Source of the DNA: a bacterium | Lineage (GTDB): Bacteria; Planctomycetota; Planctomycetia; Pirellulales; Pirellulaceae | Assembly: GCA_016124445.1 (NCBI GenBank) | Contig: WGNR01000005.1 | Span: forward strand, 1 to 64,000 | Direction: 5' to 3' | DNA: 64,000 nt | In this document: positions 34,672-45,672 of the stretch, piece after piece | Layout: every line of letters starts with the position of its first letter | Numbering within the stretch: position 1 is the stretch's first letter | Notes under the pieces: model-generated | Databases searched by the model: none | What the model was told of the DNA's origin: nothing | The model's input: the letters and a program-made list of their open reading frames with translations, nothing else | Position numbers and translations under genes: made by a program

Positions 34672-35537
34672 AAGTCTTCAGGATCCTCAAGAAATCGATA
34701 CTTTAGCATTCCGCAGAACCCAGGTCGTGCGATACGAACGTGATGCCGAAGTCCATTTATCAAAATCTCTGAAATCCCAGAACAAGTCCCAGTCCAGCGA
34801 GAGAAGGAACTGTTGTGGCCAACCTCCACAACGGTGCTGTTCCCCTTAACTACGAGGTCTCTTGGCACTGCTATTTCATCGCCGACTTCAATATCAATCG
34901 GAATATTTGCTCGTTTCTCGTCAACAATGACGAGTCTCTTGGAATTTGTTTCGCCAATAACATCCTGTCGAATTTCCTTTGGCTTCGCCCTAAGATTCGA
35001 GGTCAACCATTTCTCATCCGTCAATTTCAAACCATATCTAAGATGCTTTAGCAGTGTCGAAAAACCAACTCCTAACTCCCCTGCTACCATATAGAGCTGA
35101 ACAGAACCCGCCGAAGTTACTTCCCAGCCTCGTTTAGTAAACTGCGTCAATACCGCCTGCCTTGGCATCAGAAGACTTGTAGCAAAGGTATCTGCACTAA
35201 ACTCGTTGTCCGATTTGGGACCGTGCCCTCGCATCCCTTCGATGTATTCATCAACGTGTGTACCATGCCCTAAACGAAAGTGACCTAGCTCGTGAGCACA
35301 TGAAAAGTAGATCCTTCCAGTGGGCCGGTGCGTCCAAGAGGGTAAAAGAACTTTCGGATTTGGCCCTCTGAAGAACATACCTTCCAACGACGGTCGATCG
35401 ACGAATCGAACCTCGACACCGAGCGCGTTTGCAACATCAAAGGCATTTACGGGCGATTCGCGTGGTACAGACAAAGTCCGACGCAACTGTAATGCGTTGT
35501 GCATCGCGATGCGTCCGAGGGAGGTACGATCCGTCAC
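34668..35537 (-). CDS. ImmA/IrrE-family metallopeptidase
   Basis: A 289-residue protein. The peptidase signature is IYFSCAHELGHFRLGH (His-Glu-x-x-His, third ligand in the following helix), with the NEFSADTFATSLLMPRQAVL helix typical of the family. The C-terminal 120 residues (ANIPIDIEVGDEIAVPRDLV and after) form a beta-rich domain. In phages and integrative elements, ImmA-type enzymes cleave an XRE repressor to induce the element. Here the XRE gene lies immediately upstream, overlapping in ATGA. It is therefore likely the switch that relieves repression of this operon. Confidence 0.9.
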   Translation of the reverse strand: MTDRTSLGRIAMHNALQLRRTLSVPRESPVNAFDVANALGVEVRFVDRPSLEGMFFRGPNPKVLLPSWTHRPTGRIYFSCAHELGHFRLGHGTHVDEYIEGMRGHGPKSDNEFSADTFATSLLMPRQAVLTQFTKRGWEVTSAGSVQLYMVAGELGVGFSTLLKHLRYGLKLTDEKWLTSNLRAKPKEIRQDVIGETNSKRLVIVDEKRANIPIDIEVGDEIAVPRDLVVKGNSTVVEVGHNSSFSRWTGTCSGISEILINGLRHHVRIARPGFCGMLKYRFLEDPEDL

Positions 35538-35884
35538 TTATCTCCTCCTTCCGTCCGCATTATCTTGATCAGCTTGAGAATCGAGTCGAGATCCTCTTGC
35601 TTCAATTTCGCCAGCTCCCGAGCCGCGATTTCGATACGCGGATCCGCTTCCTTTTCGACTGACGAGTCACCTCGAAGAATCCAAGATTCCTTTACCGCAT
35701 AAATCTCAGAAAACCGTTCAATCTCATCGGGTCGAACGATACGTTTACCAGCTTCAATCTGCGAAATTGTCGGCCGATGATAGTCCAGCATCTGAGCAAC
35801 CTGCCCCTGAGATAACCCAGCCTGTTCCCGAGCTAAACGTAAACGCTGCCCGAGTGATTCAGGGTTTGATGAGGCCGTATTCAT
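35534..35884 (-). CDS. XRE-family helix-turn-helix regulator
   Basis: A 116-residue regulator. The HTH_3 domain is complete: GQRLRLAREQAGLSQGQVAQ, MLDYHRPTISQIEAGKRIV, then the PDEIERFSEIYAV helix. The C-terminal 45 residues (RIEIAARELAKLKQEDLDSI) form a helical tail, a plausible cleavage or dimer region. It overlaps both neighbours by ATGA. The 15-bp palindrome at 36193-36207 in front of the operon is the likely operator. Autorepression relieved by the ImmA/IrrE partner is the expected logic. Confidence 0.9.
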   Translation of the reverse strand: MNTASSNPESLGQRLRLAREQAGLSQGQVAQMLDYHRPTISQIEAGKRIVRPDEIERFSEIYAVKESWILRGDSSVEKEADPRIEIAARELAKLKQEDLDSILKLIKIMRTEGGDK

Positions 35885-36171
35885 AATGTCCCCCCTGAAG
35901 TTGCAGCGTATCCTTCGACGAGTTTTACCAATTCGCCCAAACGCATTCCGCGGTGCCCCGTTGGGTGGACGAACGGATTAAAGTCGTGCGGCAGGTCCAG
36001 GCCAAGCTCCTCCGAAAGATCAAGAGCGAAATCAATGCCTTCATCACTCACGAACCCAAGCCCACGTATTAAATTGGTGTCGTCATTAAGTGGCTTTTCG
36101 CTCCTACCGGTTGCTTCAAGAAAGCGTTTAAGACAGTCGAGAATCTGCTCACGTATTGAAACCTGTGGCAT
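35881..36171 (-). CDS. Acyl-carrier-protein-like / DUF1493-like small protein
   Basis: First gene of the operon, 96 residues, with a strong GGAGGGAGGGG site upstream of ATG 36171. The helical pattern follows an acyl carrier protein: REQILDCLKRFLEATG, LNDDTNLIRGLGFVSDEGID, FALDLSEELGLDLPHDF and GELVKLVEGY. The usual D-S-L phosphopantetheine site reads V-S-D-E-G instead, so a modified Ser is doubtful. This is also the look of DUF1493 proteins. It overlaps the XRE gene by ATGA. Its role may be structural or as a protein partner. Confidence 0.65.
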   Translation of the reverse strand: MPQVSIREQILDCLKRFLEATGRSEKPLNDDTNLIRGLGFVSDEGIDFALDLSEELGLDLPHDFNPFVHPTGHRGMRLGELVKLVEGYAATSGGTL

Positions 36172-36192
36172 AGGCCCCTCCCTCCAACTAGT

Positions 36193-36207
36193 AAGAATAT
36201 CTTACCA
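36193..36207. promoter_or_regulatory. Palindromic operator of the XRE/ImmA operon
   Basis: GTAAGA-ATA-TCTTAC, a perfect 6-bp dyad with a 3-bp centre, lies 21 bases upstream of the first start codon. On the minus strand it contains TAAGAT and TATTCT, either of which could be the -10 element, so a bound repressor would block the promoter. Confidence 0.7.
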
Positions 36208-36391
36208 AATTCCCCCTAGGCTGGAAATGGCACCCACCGATTGCAGGGGAAATTCTTTGTCGAAAATAGAGACCCTCCGTTTTTGGGAGGATTCGCATGG
36301 GGTCTTGGCCGGACGTCATCATAGTAGCCCCTGACTATCGACGTTAACTCAATCCGTAGGTTTCAATCGGCCTAAGAGAACAAGGCCTCAT

Positions 36392-39403
<3,012 letters not shown>

Positions 39404-39929
39404 ATCTCGCTGCCCACACTCGAGTCATGAAATCCCCAAGATTTCTCTTCAAGGGACCCTCGTAAAGGTTCGGTCGCAGAAAGCGCAAGGTGGGTAGCTA
39501 ACCTCCAGATTCGGCCCGTTGGCTGGTGGCAAAACCGTCGCAGACGCGAAGATTCACCAAATCCGGCTCGCCAATCTGGAGGGTTGGGCAGGGACAATAC
39601 CGATAAAATCGATAGTACTTACACACCTTTCCCAACCACCCCATTCCGCTGCGATCGGGCCGCTAATGGCGGGTCAAACCTCGCACGCCCAGGGTTTCCC
39701 CTTTCATTTCGAGACGATTGCTATCATTTGGACAACAAACCAGACCCAGTTGCCTGTCTGGAGTTTTTGCTGCAAGCACTTATAGCAAAGTCACTTACGC
39801 TACTTGCGTCTTACTTTGGCATAGTCCGTGCGTCGTAATATTAGTGAACAAACAATCGGACAAGAGGCAATCGAGAGCACGTTGCTGCGGGTTGCCTATC
39901 AAGAAATTACACGCAGTAGGAGAAAAGTC
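39404..39929. other. Divergent intergenic region
   Basis: About 525 bases between the kinase gene and the Gly/His/Tyr-rich protein gene. TAGGAG just before 39930 is the latter's ribosome binding site. I saw no RNA gene; TGGCATAGTCCGTGC at about 39818 weakly resembles a sigma-54 site but lacks several consensus bases. Confidence 0.45.
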
Positions 39930-40259
39930 ATGAAATCTGTAATGCTGGCAGCCATTGTTGCCGTTGGTTTGATGTTTGGGGGCGCAGCCGCTTACGCTGG
40001 CGGACCTCATGGACATGGCGGTGGATACCATCACGGTGGATACAGCCACCACGGCGGCTATGGTCACCACGGCGGCTACGGTCGCGTTTATGGCGGTGGG
40101 TACGGCGGATTTGGCGGCGGCTATTATGGTGGCCCTGGAATCTACAATTACAGCCGCTCGTACTACGGTGGCCCTTACGGCTATGGACGTCCCTATTACT
40201 ACTCCGGTAACGGTTTCTACTACGGAAGCCCCGGATTCTCGATCGGATTCCGATTCTAA
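39930..40259 (+). CDS. Secreted Gly/His/Tyr-rich protein
   Basis: A 109-residue protein from ATG 39930 with TAGGAG upstream; the longer frame is not coding. The signal peptide is clear (MLAAIVAVGLMFGGAAAYA). The mature part is low complexity: a His-rich block GGYHHGGYSHHGGYGHHGGY, then Gly/Tyr-rich repeats and a C-terminal GFSIGFRF. The His/Gly/Tyr content would suit metal binding or a self-assembling surface material. No family is recognised. A terminator follows the stop. Confidence 0.75.
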   Translation: MKSVMLAAIVAVGLMFGGAAAYAGGPHGHGGGYHHGGYSHHGGYGHHGGYGRVYGGGYGGFGGGYYGGPGIYNYSRSYYGGPYGYGRPYYYSGNGFYYGSPGFSIGFRF

Positions 40260-40294
40260 TCGGTAACGGCCTTGGACAATTGGGCGATTGTCGA

Positions 40295-40325
40295 GTCCCC
40301 TGGCAGGTTTGTCAGGGGACTTTTC
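40295..40325 (+). terminator. Rho-independent terminator
   Basis: GTCCCCTG pairs with CAGGGGAC across a 10-base loop, followed by TTTTCG. It ends the Gly/His/Tyr-rich gene. Confidence 0.85.
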
Positions 40326-40412
40326 GTTGCGCCGGCAGTTCGCTGCACCCCTCGTTTTCCAAGGAAAGTGCCACTACATTGAGAGGCGTAACGCAACCTT
40401 GGAACAAGACTG

Positions 40413-40988
40413 ATGCTCCATCTGAAATCAGAGTCTGGCAGTCGCTGGCTCGATCAGGTTGAACAGCACACCGACCTGGTGCTGATTGACCATGCCCACT
40501 GTGAGAAAAAGGCGGCCGGCACCGCGCTGAACTTGATGTTCGCCTACGTCGAAGACGAAGAACTCTGCCGCGAGATGACCTCGATCGTGAACGAGGAACT
40601 CGAGCACTTTCACATGGTGCTCGACCTTCTGAAACAGCGTGAAATCAAGTTTCGCCGACTCAAACCAAGTAACTACGGCAGCCAATTGCACGACCTGATC
40701 CGCTCGCAGGAACCTAGCCGGGCCGTCGATCGGCTGCTGATTGCCGGTTTGATCGAAGCGCGCAGCTGCGAACGATTCGGACTGCTGCGTAAGCACCTGC
40801 CAGATGAAGAGTTACGCGATTTCTACGATAGCCTGTTCGAGTCCGAGGCCCGCCACCATGCCGTTTATGTTCGCCTGGCCAAGCACTTCGCGGACGAAAG
40901 CGAGGTGATGTCCCGGCTCGATGAATTAGCCGCTGCTGAGGCCGACATCATTGCCAGTGGAGACGAAAACCCCCGGATGCATAGTTAA
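40413..40988 (+). CDS. miaE: tRNA-(ms2io6A37) hydroxylase
   Basis: A 191-residue non-haem diiron hydroxylase of the MiaE family, which hydroxylates the isopentenyl group of ms2i6A at tRNA position 37 using oxygen. The diiron ligands are in the two expected pairs: DHAHCEKKAAGTALNLMF with MTSIVNEELEHFHMVL, and LLIAGLIEARSCERFGLLRK with LFESEARHHAVYVRLAKHF. Length is normal for the family. It lies upstream of the methionine-salvage genes but is separated by about 150 bases, so cotranscription is not certain. Confidence 0.9.
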   Translation: MLHLKSESGSRWLDQVEQHTDLVLIDHAHCEKKAAGTALNLMFAYVEDEELCREMTSIVNEELEHFHMVLDLLKQREIKFRRLKPSNYGSQLHDLIRSQEPSRAVDRLLIAGLIEARSCERFGLLRKHLPDEELRDFYDSLFESEARHHAVYVRLAKHFADESEVMSRLDELAAAEADIIASGDENPRMHS

Positions 40989-41141
40989 GGATGCCCCCTG
41001 GATTGCTGCTGGCCCCGAACCAGTGATCAGTTGAAGCCGTACCCCGATTTGCTAAACTCAAACTTTTTGACTTTAACTTCCGTTGACGACCTGGGCAGAA
41101 TCGAATTGCCTCGGGGAGTCAGGAGAGAAACCAGACACTCC

Positions 41142-41849
41142 ATGACCACCGAAACCGCACTCAAAAGCTCGCCCTCTCATCCGGCCTTGGTTGGATTCGA
41201 AAGCGAGATCCAGGGACTTCAGGAGACTGGCCAATACTTCTTTCAACGCGGCTGGTCGGTTGGAACCAGCAGCAACTACAGCGTGGTGGTCAATCGCAGC
41301 CCGCTGCAGTTGCTGGTGACTGCCAGCGGCATGGATAAAGGTCGCTTGAAGGCCAACGACTTCGTTCGCTGTAACTACGACGGCAACCAGGTCGATGCCT
41401 CCAACATGCCGACGACCGATCAACCTCGCTCGTCCGCCGAGACCGGGCTGCATGTTGTGCTGGCTCGGATGGAAGGCGTCGGCGCAGTTCTGCACACCCA
41501 TTCGGTCTGGGGAACGCTGATTTCTGATACCTTTGCCGATAGTGGCGAAGTTGTGATCGAAGGATACGAGATGCTCAAAGGCCTGGCAGGCATCAAAACG
41601 CATCAGCATGCCGAACATGTCCCGATCTTCGAGAACACCCAGGATATTCCGCGCCTGGCCGAAAAGGTTGAAAAGCGTTTGCACGACGAATCGCTTCCGC
41701 CGATCCATGGCTTTTTGATTCGCAACCATGGGCTGTATACCTGGGGTGAAGACCTGGCCGAGGCACGGCGGCATATCGAGATTTATGAGTTCCTCTTTGA
41801 AGTCCTGGGGCGTAAACTGGCAGCACAAGGCAAGCTTTGCCCGGCTTAG
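41142..41849 (+). CDS. mtnB: Methylthioribulose-1-phosphate dehydratase
   Basis: I use ATG 41142; the frame upstream to 41031 is not plausible protein. The 235-residue class II aldolase-fold enzyme dehydrates methylthioribulose 1-phosphate in methionine salvage. Marks: GWSVGTSSNYSVVVNRSPLQ, LLVTASGMDKGRL, PRSSAETGLHVVLARM, the zinc His pair GAVLHTHSVWGT and the third His in GFLIRNHGLYTWGEDLAEA. The adjacent mtnD and mtnC settle the role. The first step enzymes (mtnA, mtnK or mtnP) are not in the window. Confidence 0.92.
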   Translation: MTTETALKSSPSHPALVGFESEIQGLQETGQYFFQRGWSVGTSSNYSVVVNRSPLQLLVTASGMDKGRLKANDFVRCNYDGNQVDASNMPTTDQPRSSAETGLHVVLARMEGVGAVLHTHSVWGTLISDTFADSGEVVIEGYEMLKGLAGIKTHQHAEHVPIFENTQDIPRLAEKVEKRLHDESLPPIHGFLIRNHGLYTWGEDLAEARRHIEIYEFLFEVLGRKLAAQGKLCPA

Positions 41850-41932
41850 TTACCACCCTGCCAACACCATTTCCGCACACGTCACTTACTAATTGAGTTT
41901 CGCCCTGAAAGGCGAAAGGAGAGATCGGCACC

Positions 41933-42514
41933 ATGGCCAGCATTTCCGTTCCTGACGAAAACCGCACGATTACCGATGTCCAGGAAATCTGCGACTTCTT
42001 GAAGCCGTTTGGCATCTGGTACGAAAAGTGGGACGTCGAAGGCCGTCTTTCCGAAGAAGCGACCAACGAAGAGATTCTGGAAACGTACGCTCCAGAAATC
42101 GAACGCCTGAAGAAGGCAGGCGGATTCGTCACGGCCGATGTGATCAACGTTTCACCGGAAACGCCCAACCTGGATGCCCTGCTGGAAAAGTTCAGCAAGG
42201 AACATACCCACAGTGAAGACGAAGTTCGCTTTACCGTCGAAGGCCGCGGCGTCTTTCATATCAATCCGGAAAACGGACCGGTCTTCGCCGTTCAGGTCGA
42301 AACGGGCGACCTGATCAACGTGCCGCGCGATACGCAGCACTGGTTCAATCTCTGCAGCGATCGCCACATCCGCTGCATTCGTCTGTTCGAGGACGCTTCC
42401 GGCTGGACGCCCCATTACATCGACGAAGGCGTTCACGAAAAGTACTCGCCTCTTTGCTGGGGCCCTGAGTACCTGAGCAAGGCCGACGATATCGATCCGG
42501 TGGTGAAGCTTTAA
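41933..42514 (+). CDS. mtnD: Acireductone dioxygenase
   Basis: A 193-residue cupin enzyme that oxidises acireductone, yielding the keto acid precursor of methionine (Fe form) or an off-pathway product (Ni form). It starts behind AAAGGAGAG. Metal ligands are in [20 protein letters not shown] (His-x-His-x4-Glu) and the fourth in [21 protein letters not shown]-terminal [14 protein letters not shown] is typical. Its stop TAA shares its last A with the ATG of mtnC, so translation of the two is coupled. Confidence 0.95.
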   Translation: MASISVPDENRTITDVQEICDFLKPFGIWYEKWDVEGRLSEEATNEEILETYAPEIERLKKAGGFVTADVINVSPETPNLDALLEKFSKEHTHSEDEVRFTVEGRGVFHINPENGPVFAVQVETGDLINVPRDTQHWFNLCSDRHIRCIRLFEDASGWTPHYIDEGVHEKYSPLCWGPEYLSKADDIDPVVKL

Positions 42515-43245
42515 TGAAGCCACCTTACAACGTTATCTTGCTCGACATCGAAGGAACGACTTCGAGCGTTCGCTTCGTTTACGATGTCATGTTTCCGTAC
42601 GTGCTGCGCAAGCTGGACGCCTACCTGGAATCGGCCTGGAACGATCCGGCACTTGGCCCGGCTCTCGATCTGATCGCCAAAGATGCCGGCAGCGAAAGCT
42701 TTGCCGCCTGGACGGCCGACCTAACCGACGAAAGCCAGCGCCGCGAGAAAACGGCCGCTGAAATTCGCCGCCTGATGGATGGCGACATCAAAGCGACCGG
42801 GCTCAAGGCGCTGCAGGGCATGATCTGGAAAGATGGCTTTGAGAGCGGCGAGATGGTTGCGCATGTCTATCCGGATGTTCCACCGGCGCTCGATGCTTGG
42901 ACCTCGGCCGGTATGCGCGTCTGCATTTATTCTTCCGGCAGCGTCGCCGCGCAGAAGTTGTTCTTCGGCCACTGCGAAGCGGGCAATCTGTTGGGTTACT
43001 TCTCGGACCACTTCGATACGACTACCGGCCCGAAAAAGGAAGCCAAGAGCTACGAGACAATCGCGGCTGCAGTGGGCGAAGCAGGCGAGAAGGTTCTGTT
43101 CATCAGCGATGTCGTTGCCGAGCTCGACGCCGCGAAAGAGGCGGGCATGGAAACCCGTTTAAGCATCCGTCCCGGCAACAAACCGGTCGAAGAAGGGGAC
43201 GCGCACGAGTCGATCACCAGCTTCGCCCAGGTTTCCATCGGCTAG
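42514..43245 (+). CDS. mtnC: Acireductone synthase (enolase-phosphatase)
   Basis: A 243-residue HAD-family enzyme doing both enolisation and dephosphorylation to acireductone. The first motif is ILLDIEGTTSSVRFVYDVMF, the D-x-E-G-T variant specific to MtnC. The second is VCIYSSGSVAAQKLFFGHC, and the third is DTTTGPKKEAKSYETI with VLFISDVVAELDAAKEAGM. Length is normal. It overlaps mtnD by one base and is followed by a terminator, closing the salvage operon. Confidence 0.95.
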   Translation: MKPPYNVILLDIEGTTSSVRFVYDVMFPYVLRKLDAYLESAWNDPALGPALDLIAKDAGSESFAAWTADLTDESQRREKTAAEIRRLMDGDIKATGLKALQGMIWKDGFESGEMVAHVYPDVPPALDAWTSAGMRVCIYSSGSVAAQKLFFGHCEAGNLLGYFSDHFDTTTGPKKEAKSYETIAAAVGEAGEKVLFISDVVAELDAAKEAGMETRLSIRPGNKPVEEGDAHESITSFAQVSIG

Positions 43246-43270
43246 CGTTGCCTTGCCAGCAACCGACAAA

Positions 43271-43295
43271 ATGGCCTGTTTCAGGCCGTTTTTCT
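43271..43295 (+). terminator. Terminator of the mtnBDC operon
   Basis: ATGGCCTG pairs with CAGGCCGT around TTT, followed by TTTTTC. It begins 26 bases after the mtnC stop. Confidence 0.85.
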
Positions 43296-43512
43296 TTGCC
43301 CAGCCGCCAACACTTGTCTGTGCTGATGCGTAACGTAGCATGACATCGATCGAAACGCACTGCTCAAGGGACATCGCTCCATTGACCGGCACGTGCGTCC
43401 GCATGGAATTCGGCCAGCACGGAAGAATAGGACTCTCTGCTTCGCAAGGAATGCGACCTGCATAGACGCCGCGATTGCCTGTTTTCAACACGCATCGAAA
43501 AGGCCACCAACT

Positions 43513-44586
43513 ATGGTTCGCATGGTTTGCACACTGATCGCAATCAGTTCGATTGCCTTCTCCCCTGCCCTTCTTCACGCCGACAGCCCGGTGCAGTTCG
43601 ACGTTGGCTTCTTGGTTGCCGCGCATGATGTCACCACACACGAGTGTCGCCAGAGTCGGCCTGGCTACCGCTTGGTGCAGATGGACATCATGATCTCGAC
43701 GTTGGTCGACTCTGATCTGGACGACGACTTGCTGGAAACCAACTTCTTCATCGAGCCACACAACCCTCGCATCCAAATCGAAGACTTCTCGCCGCAAACT
43801 ACGCTGCAAAGTCCTTACGCCGGCAATATCTCGAAGGAAAAGCGAATCGAGTCGAATATCGGGACGGACGTGACCGCCAAAGAAACGATTCCGCCTGGGA
43901 TCACTGGCACCGCATCGCTGGGACTTGGCACCAAGCATGCAACGGTCGAGAAGGTTGACGTCTTGCCGGAAATGAAACTGGTGACTGCCAGCGGCACAAT
44001 TCATCGAGGCCGCGGCGTCTACTTTCGCTTTCACCGCACGGCCCAAACCAGCCTGGAAGGCACGACCGTCTTGGGCGTGGTCCTCTTGGTTCCCGAGAAC
44101 TGGTCGGCCGATACGATGACGGTTCGCTGCCAGTCCAAGATTCGCAAGACCATCGTGCCTGGTGTGTCGGCGCAAGAAGTCGATTTGCCCGAAGCCCGCT
44201 TCACGCTGGCCATGTATCAAAGCGATGACCTGCACGCGTCACAGGTCGCCGACCGCTACATTCAAGCCGAATCGCGCTGGCAAAGCGTTCAACGGCAATA
44301 CGCCGACCAGATCAACCAACGCCGACATCATTCACCACTCGACTATCTCACGTCGATCGTGCGGCACGATCGCTCAGAAATGAGCGTGGCCGAGCGGATG
44401 AAGCAGTCGCCCGAGAAAGCAGCCCGCGAACTGCCGCCGGCGGTGGTCGATGCGTATTACCGGTTTCAAGAAGCGAAGTCGCTGATAGATCGTTGTAGCG
44501 GTTTACGCTCTTCCGCAGAAGCCAAAGTAACCGACGAAGCAACCGTGGCGAATACCTCCGTGACGATTCAGCAGTTCGACGACTGA
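43513..44586 (+). CDS. Secreted hypothetical protein
   Basis: I use ATG 43513, where a signal peptide begins (MVCTLIAISSIAFSPALLHA); the frame upstream is non-coding. The 357-residue product has a beta-rich N-terminal half (PVQFDVGFLVAAHDVTTHEC, GYRLVQMDIMISTLVDSDLD) and a helical C-terminal third rich in Gln/Arg (RWQSVQRQYADQINQRRHHS). The middle GRGVYFRFHRTAQTSLEGTT is amphipathic. No known domain is recognised. Probably periplasmic. The gene is followed by a lipoprotein gene in the same direction but 170 bases away. Confidence 0.7.
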   Translation: MVRMVCTLIAISSIAFSPALLHADSPVQFDVGFLVAAHDVTTHECRQSRPGYRLVQMDIMISTLVDSDLDDDLLETNFFIEPHNPRIQIEDFSPQTTLQSPYAGNISKEKRIESNIGTDVTAKETIPPGITGTASLGLGTKHATVEKVDVLPEMKLVTASGTIHRGRGVYFRFHRTAQTSLEGTTVLGVVLLVPENWSADTMTVRCQSKIRKTIVPGVSAQEVDLPEARFTLAMYQSDDLHASQVADRYIQAESRWQSVQRQYADQINQRRHHSPLDYLTSIVRHDRSEMSVAERMKQSPEKAARELPPAVVDAYYRFQEAKSLIDRCSGLRSSAEAKVTDEATVANTSVTIQQFDD

Positions 44587-44755
44587 TTCTCTTCCTGCCT
44601 CCGATCCAACGGAATTGCGCTATAAAAACCGGCAGGAATTCCAATTCCCTGCCGACGAGGCCCAAAAAAACTTGGCGGCGGTTTTGATCGTCCTTAAAAT
44701 GACCTTGCCCTACTCTTATTACACTGCGTTACCCCTCCATGAGAAAGCTCATTTC

Positions 44756-45649
44756 ATGAACCCTGCGAAGCTGCTGTTCTGCGCTCTTTTGGTCGCCGTA
44801 TTGGGATGCAATTCCTCTTCCGAAAACACCCTCGACGAGAATCCTTCGATGGCAAAGGAGACCGAAGAGATGATCAACGAAGAAGTTGTCGTTGATAACA
44901 CAGACAGCACCGAGGAGACACTACCTGAGGATGCTCCGGTGCTGACGTTCACAGTCGAAGAGCTGATCGACCATATGAAAGAAGACGGCGAGGAAAAGAA
45001 GAAAGCCTTCCAGGGGCATTGGATTGACCTCACGGGTATCGTCTATGGTTTTGAGTATGGAGGACGTTCTGATTCCCCAATCCCCTATGTTACTCTTGCT
45101 GCGCCATACGACGCAGACTCCGTCAATATCTACAATATCAAGAAACACGATTTCATTGGCTTAGAGTCGCCGGCCGAAGCTTGGGAAAAGATGAAGCCAG
45201 GGGACGAGGTTACGCTCCGTTTGACTTACGACAAACTGAACGGCTTGCACAATGGGAAGGTGGTCGCTGGAGGATCGCCTGCCCCACGTGTAACGGCCGA
45301 ACAACTCGTGAAAGATATCAAAGAGGACCGAGCGGCGGCGACCGAGAAATATGACGACAAGTATTGGATCTTGACGGGTAATCTGGCGGAAAAGCAACCA
45401 GAAAAGGGCTCGAGCAGTAGTTTCGTCGGGAAGTACTACACGAACCTAATCAAGGGAGATGACGAAACTGACATCGCGCTTGATATTCCGCACTTACGTC
45501 AGATGGACCAACTTGAACCAAGCGAAGAAGTCGAAATCCTCGGTAAGATCAGGATCTTGGATCCCAGCGACGTTACCGAATTCAAACCGTGCTACATCGG
45601 AATCATCGATGGATCGCGCGTTGATGTTGATAAGAAACTCGGGAAATAG
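44756..45649 (+). CDS. Lipoprotein with OB-fold (tRNA_anti-like) domains
   Basis: ATG 44756 gives a clear lipoprotein signal: LLFCALLVAVLGC, lipobox VLGC with Cys18. After an acidic Glu/Thr linker come two similar units of about 110 residues. Each starts VEELIDHMKEDGEEKKKAFQ or AEQLVKDIKEDRAAATEKYD, followed by a strand like WIDLTGIVYGFEY or YWILTGNLAEKQ and a conserved MKPGDEVTLRL or LEPSEEVEILGK. This is the tRNA_anti-like OB-fold seen in many secreted planctomycete proteins. It probably binds a ligand at the membrane; the identity is unknown. It does not act on tRNA. Confidence 0.75.
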   Translation: MNPAKLLFCALLVAVLGCNSSSENTLDENPSMAKETEEMINEEVVVDNTDSTEETLPEDAPVLTFTVEELIDHMKEDGEEKKKAFQGHWIDLTGIVYGFEYGGRSDSPIPYVTLAAPYDADSVNIYNIKKHDFIGLESPAEAWEKMKPGDEVTLRLTYDKLNGLHNGKVVAGGSPAPRVTAEQLVKDIKEDRAAATEKYDDKYWILTGNLAEKQPEKGSSSSFVGKYYTNLIKGDDETDIALDIPHLRQMDQLEPSEEVEILGKIRILDPSDVTEFKPCYIGIIDGSRVDVDKKLGK

Positions 45650-45672
45650 TCCGACCAACTTCGCTCAACAAC

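Noticed and set aside
36180..36391. Direct repeat of the tRNA-Asp 3' end as an attachment site for the cassette
   Set aside because: I looked for a copy of the tRNA 3' end beyond the operon and found none here, and there is no integrase gene. Integration at the tRNA is therefore not shown.
40989..41141. SAM riboswitch before the methionine-salvage genes
   Set aside because: The 150-base gap has no recognisable riboswitch core or terminator.
43159..44235. 358-codon open frame on the minus strand
   Set aside because: It runs antisense to mtnC and the secreted protein gene, which have signal peptide and family motifs. Long antisense frames are common in GC-rich DNA.
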